Shown here: positions 62,807 to 64,000 of the stretch, in pieces
Position numbering within the stretch: the first letter of the stretch is position 1
Layout: every line of letters begins with the position of its first letter
Source: Candidimonas sp.
Lineage (GTDB): Bacteria; Pseudomonadota; Gammaproteobacteria; Burkholderiales; Burkholderiaceae_B
DNA: 64,000 bases
Assembly (NCBI GenBank): GCA_004297945.1
Contig: SCRC01000060.1
Span: 1 to 64,000, forward strand
Reading direction: 5' to 3'
Notes under the pieces: generated by a model
Seen by the model: the letters and a program-made list of their open reading frames with translations, nothing else
Told to the model about the DNA's origin: nothing
Database searches by the model: none
Program-made: the position numbers and the translations under genes

Positions 62807-64000
62807 CTACGCCACCCGGCTTAACTCCGTCGCGCCGCGATAACGCTGCAACAACATCTCCCTGCGCTTTTGCGCCGCTACCAGATTCGCTTCTTTGATA
62901 TGGCCAAAGCCCCGTATATCGTCGGGCAATTTGGCCAGATCGATGGCGAACTCTATATTGTGCGCGTTGACGCTCTGCGCCAGTTCCTGCAGCAGAGCCA
63001 GGTAATCGTCCACCAATTGGCGTTCCTGCCGGCGCTCGGCGGTTTTGCCAAAGACATCCAGAGCCGTACCGCGCAAGCCCTTGAATTTTGTCAGCAGCCT
63101 GAACGCATGCATCATCCACGGGCCATACTGCTTTTTAATCAAATGGCCTTTGTCGTCCTTTTTTGCCAGCAGCGGGGGCGCCAGATAAAACTTCAGTCGA
63201 TAGTCTTTACCCGGCTCTCCTTCAAACTGCGCGCGCAGCTTATCGGTAAAAGCCGGATCAGCGTAAAGCCGCGCCACCTCGTACTCGTCCTTGTAGGCCA
63301 TGAGTTTGGCCAGGTTCTGTGCGATAGCGCGTGTCAGTTCTTGCGCCTGGTCGCCGCTGATGGAATTTTGGCGTGTCTGAATGGATTTCACCGCGTCGAC
63401 ATAGCGTTTCGCGTAAGCGGCGTTCTGATATGCCGTAAGCATTTGAGCATTTCGTTCAATGAGCGCGGCCAGCGTTTCGGGCATGGCAATAACCTGCGCC
63501 GTGGTTTCCGGCATCTTGGAGGCTTCGGATTTTTGCAACCCTGGCGTAACCGCTGCTGACCCATTTTCGGCAATGGCACGGCCCCACTCGAAGGCGGCCA
63601 GGTTTTTTTCCACCATCACGTCGTTGAGCTCAATGGCGCGCACGAGGCTTTCGTGCGAAAGCGGCACCCAGCCTTTTTGCCAGACATAACCCAGCATTAA
63701 CGGGTTCGTGTAGATGCCATCGCCCAATAGCTGGACAGCGAGCGCCCGGGCATCGATGAACTCGCAATCCTGGCCTATGGCTTCTTTGAGATTGTGTTCG
63801 GCCGGGCTTTCCGGAAACTGCCATTTCGGGTTTTTGATGAACTCGGCGGTAGGCGTATTGGCGCTATTGATGGCGGCCTGCGTTACGCCTTTTTGAACGC
63901 TTGCCAGTACTTCGGCCGAGGTCGACACGATAGAGTCGCAACCGATGATGAGTTCGGCTTCGCCCGTGGCGATTCGGGTTGCGTGAATGTCGTCGGGTGT
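62807..64000 (-). CDS. Indolepyruvate ferredoxin oxidoreductase, fused type (partial, C-terminal)
   Basis: 398 codons including the stop; the 5-prime part lies beyond the right edge. The visible section is the gamma-domain and tail of the large single-chain IOR (about 1150-1200 residues when whole) that decarboxylates aryl-pyruvates to acyl-CoA with ferredoxin. Recognisable blocks: EAELIIGCDSIVSTSAEVLA, LALQLLGD-like LAVQLLGDGIYTNPLMLGYVWQKGWVPLS, and the C-terminal LPDDIRGFGHIKEANL. TPP and iron-sulfur domains would be in the missing part. Confidence 0.87.
   Translation of the reverse strand, partial: TPDDIHATRIATGEAELIIGCDSIVSTSAEVLASVQKGVTQAAINSANTPTAEFIKNPKWQFPESPAEHNLKEAIGQDCEFIDARALAVQLLGDGIYTNPLMLGYVWQKGWVPLSHESLVRAIELNDVMVEKNLAAFEWGRAIAENGSAAVTPGLQKSEASKMPETTAQVIAMPETLAALIERNAQMLTAYQNAAYAKRYVDAVKSIQTRQNSISGDQAQELTRAIAQNLAKLMAYKDEYEVARLYADPAFTDKLRAQFEGEPGKDYRLKFYLAPPLLAKKDDKGHLIKKQYGPWMMHAFRLLTKFKGLRGTALDVFGKTAERRQERQLVDDYLALLQELAQSVNAHNIEFAIDLAKLPDDIRGFGHIKEANLVAAQKRREMLLQRYRGATELSRVA

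Overview
The window reads as chromosomal DNA of a Burkholderiales betaproteobacterium, most likely Alcaligenaceae. This is judged from the Bug-type binding protein, the many Liv-type branched-chain/carboxylate ABC transporters, the Bio/Nad protein sequences and the repeat types; no rRNA or marker gene is present to prove it. One tRNA gene, tRNA-Pro(UGG), is present.

Layout. (1) 1-753: start of an EhuB-like amino-acid/ectoine binding protein that runs off the left edge. (2) 1686-25011: a 23-kb catabolic island, visibly AT-richer than the right-hand part of the window. It holds a Bug binding protein, then an operon of an enolase-superfamily enzyme, a biotin-dependent carboxyltransferase, an ADP-forming acyl-CoA ligase, a TrmB regulator, a 73-residue biotin carrier and a biotin carboxylase. 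After a decayed transposase comes a second run: livHMGF, a crotonase-fold protein, a second ADP-forming CoA ligase, a GntR regulator, a Liv binding protein, two MFS transporters, an enoyl-CoA hydratase and two medium-chain reductases (one AcuI/YhdH-like). Together these look like import, CoA activation, carboxylation and beta-oxidation-like processing of an unidentified carboxylic acid. (3) 25545-34810: core metabolism, bioB-P450-bioF-bioA-bioD-nadB on the + strand, converging with nadA-nadC on the - strand. (4) 34885-35070: remnant of a BrnT/BrnA toxin-antitoxin locus. (5) 35396-46090: a second catabolic cluster, with a MarR regulator divergent from a two-component flavin monooxygenase (reductase plus HpaB-type oxygenase), a cupin and an amidase; then gntR and a DUF2848 hydrolase-like gene on the - strand, divergent from a complete Liv transporter. 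A perfect 46-bp palindrome lies in that divergent promoter region.

(6) 46317-51010: a degraded zone with a TRAP binding protein lacking a signal peptide, fragments of IS21-, IS5- and IS3-family elements, a LysR fragment, a SnoaL-like gene and a DAO-type oxidoreductase whose upstream region is a diverged copy of a segment upstream of the SnoaL gene. (7) 51088-55335: a TauABC-like ABC transporter divergent from a LysR/GcvA-type regulator, with a strong palindrome between. (8) 55763-56034: tRNA-Pro with its terminator and a REP pair. (9) 56058-62760: an LTA-synthase-like alkaline-phosphatase-fold membrane enzyme, divergent from a third Liv operon in which LivH and LivM are fused. (10) 62807-64000: C-terminal part of an indolepyruvate ferredoxin oxidoreductase that runs off the right edge.

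The window therefore holds three Liv-type systems and isolated Bug and TRAP binding proteins next to CoA-based and oxygenase-based catabolic genes. The biotin operon directly follows a biotin-dependent carboxylase operon. The parts I consider least explained are the carboxylase island (substrate unknown), the monooxygenase-cupin-amidase-DUF2848 cluster, the palindromic bidirectional promoter at 41319-41364, and the P450 inside the biotin operon.
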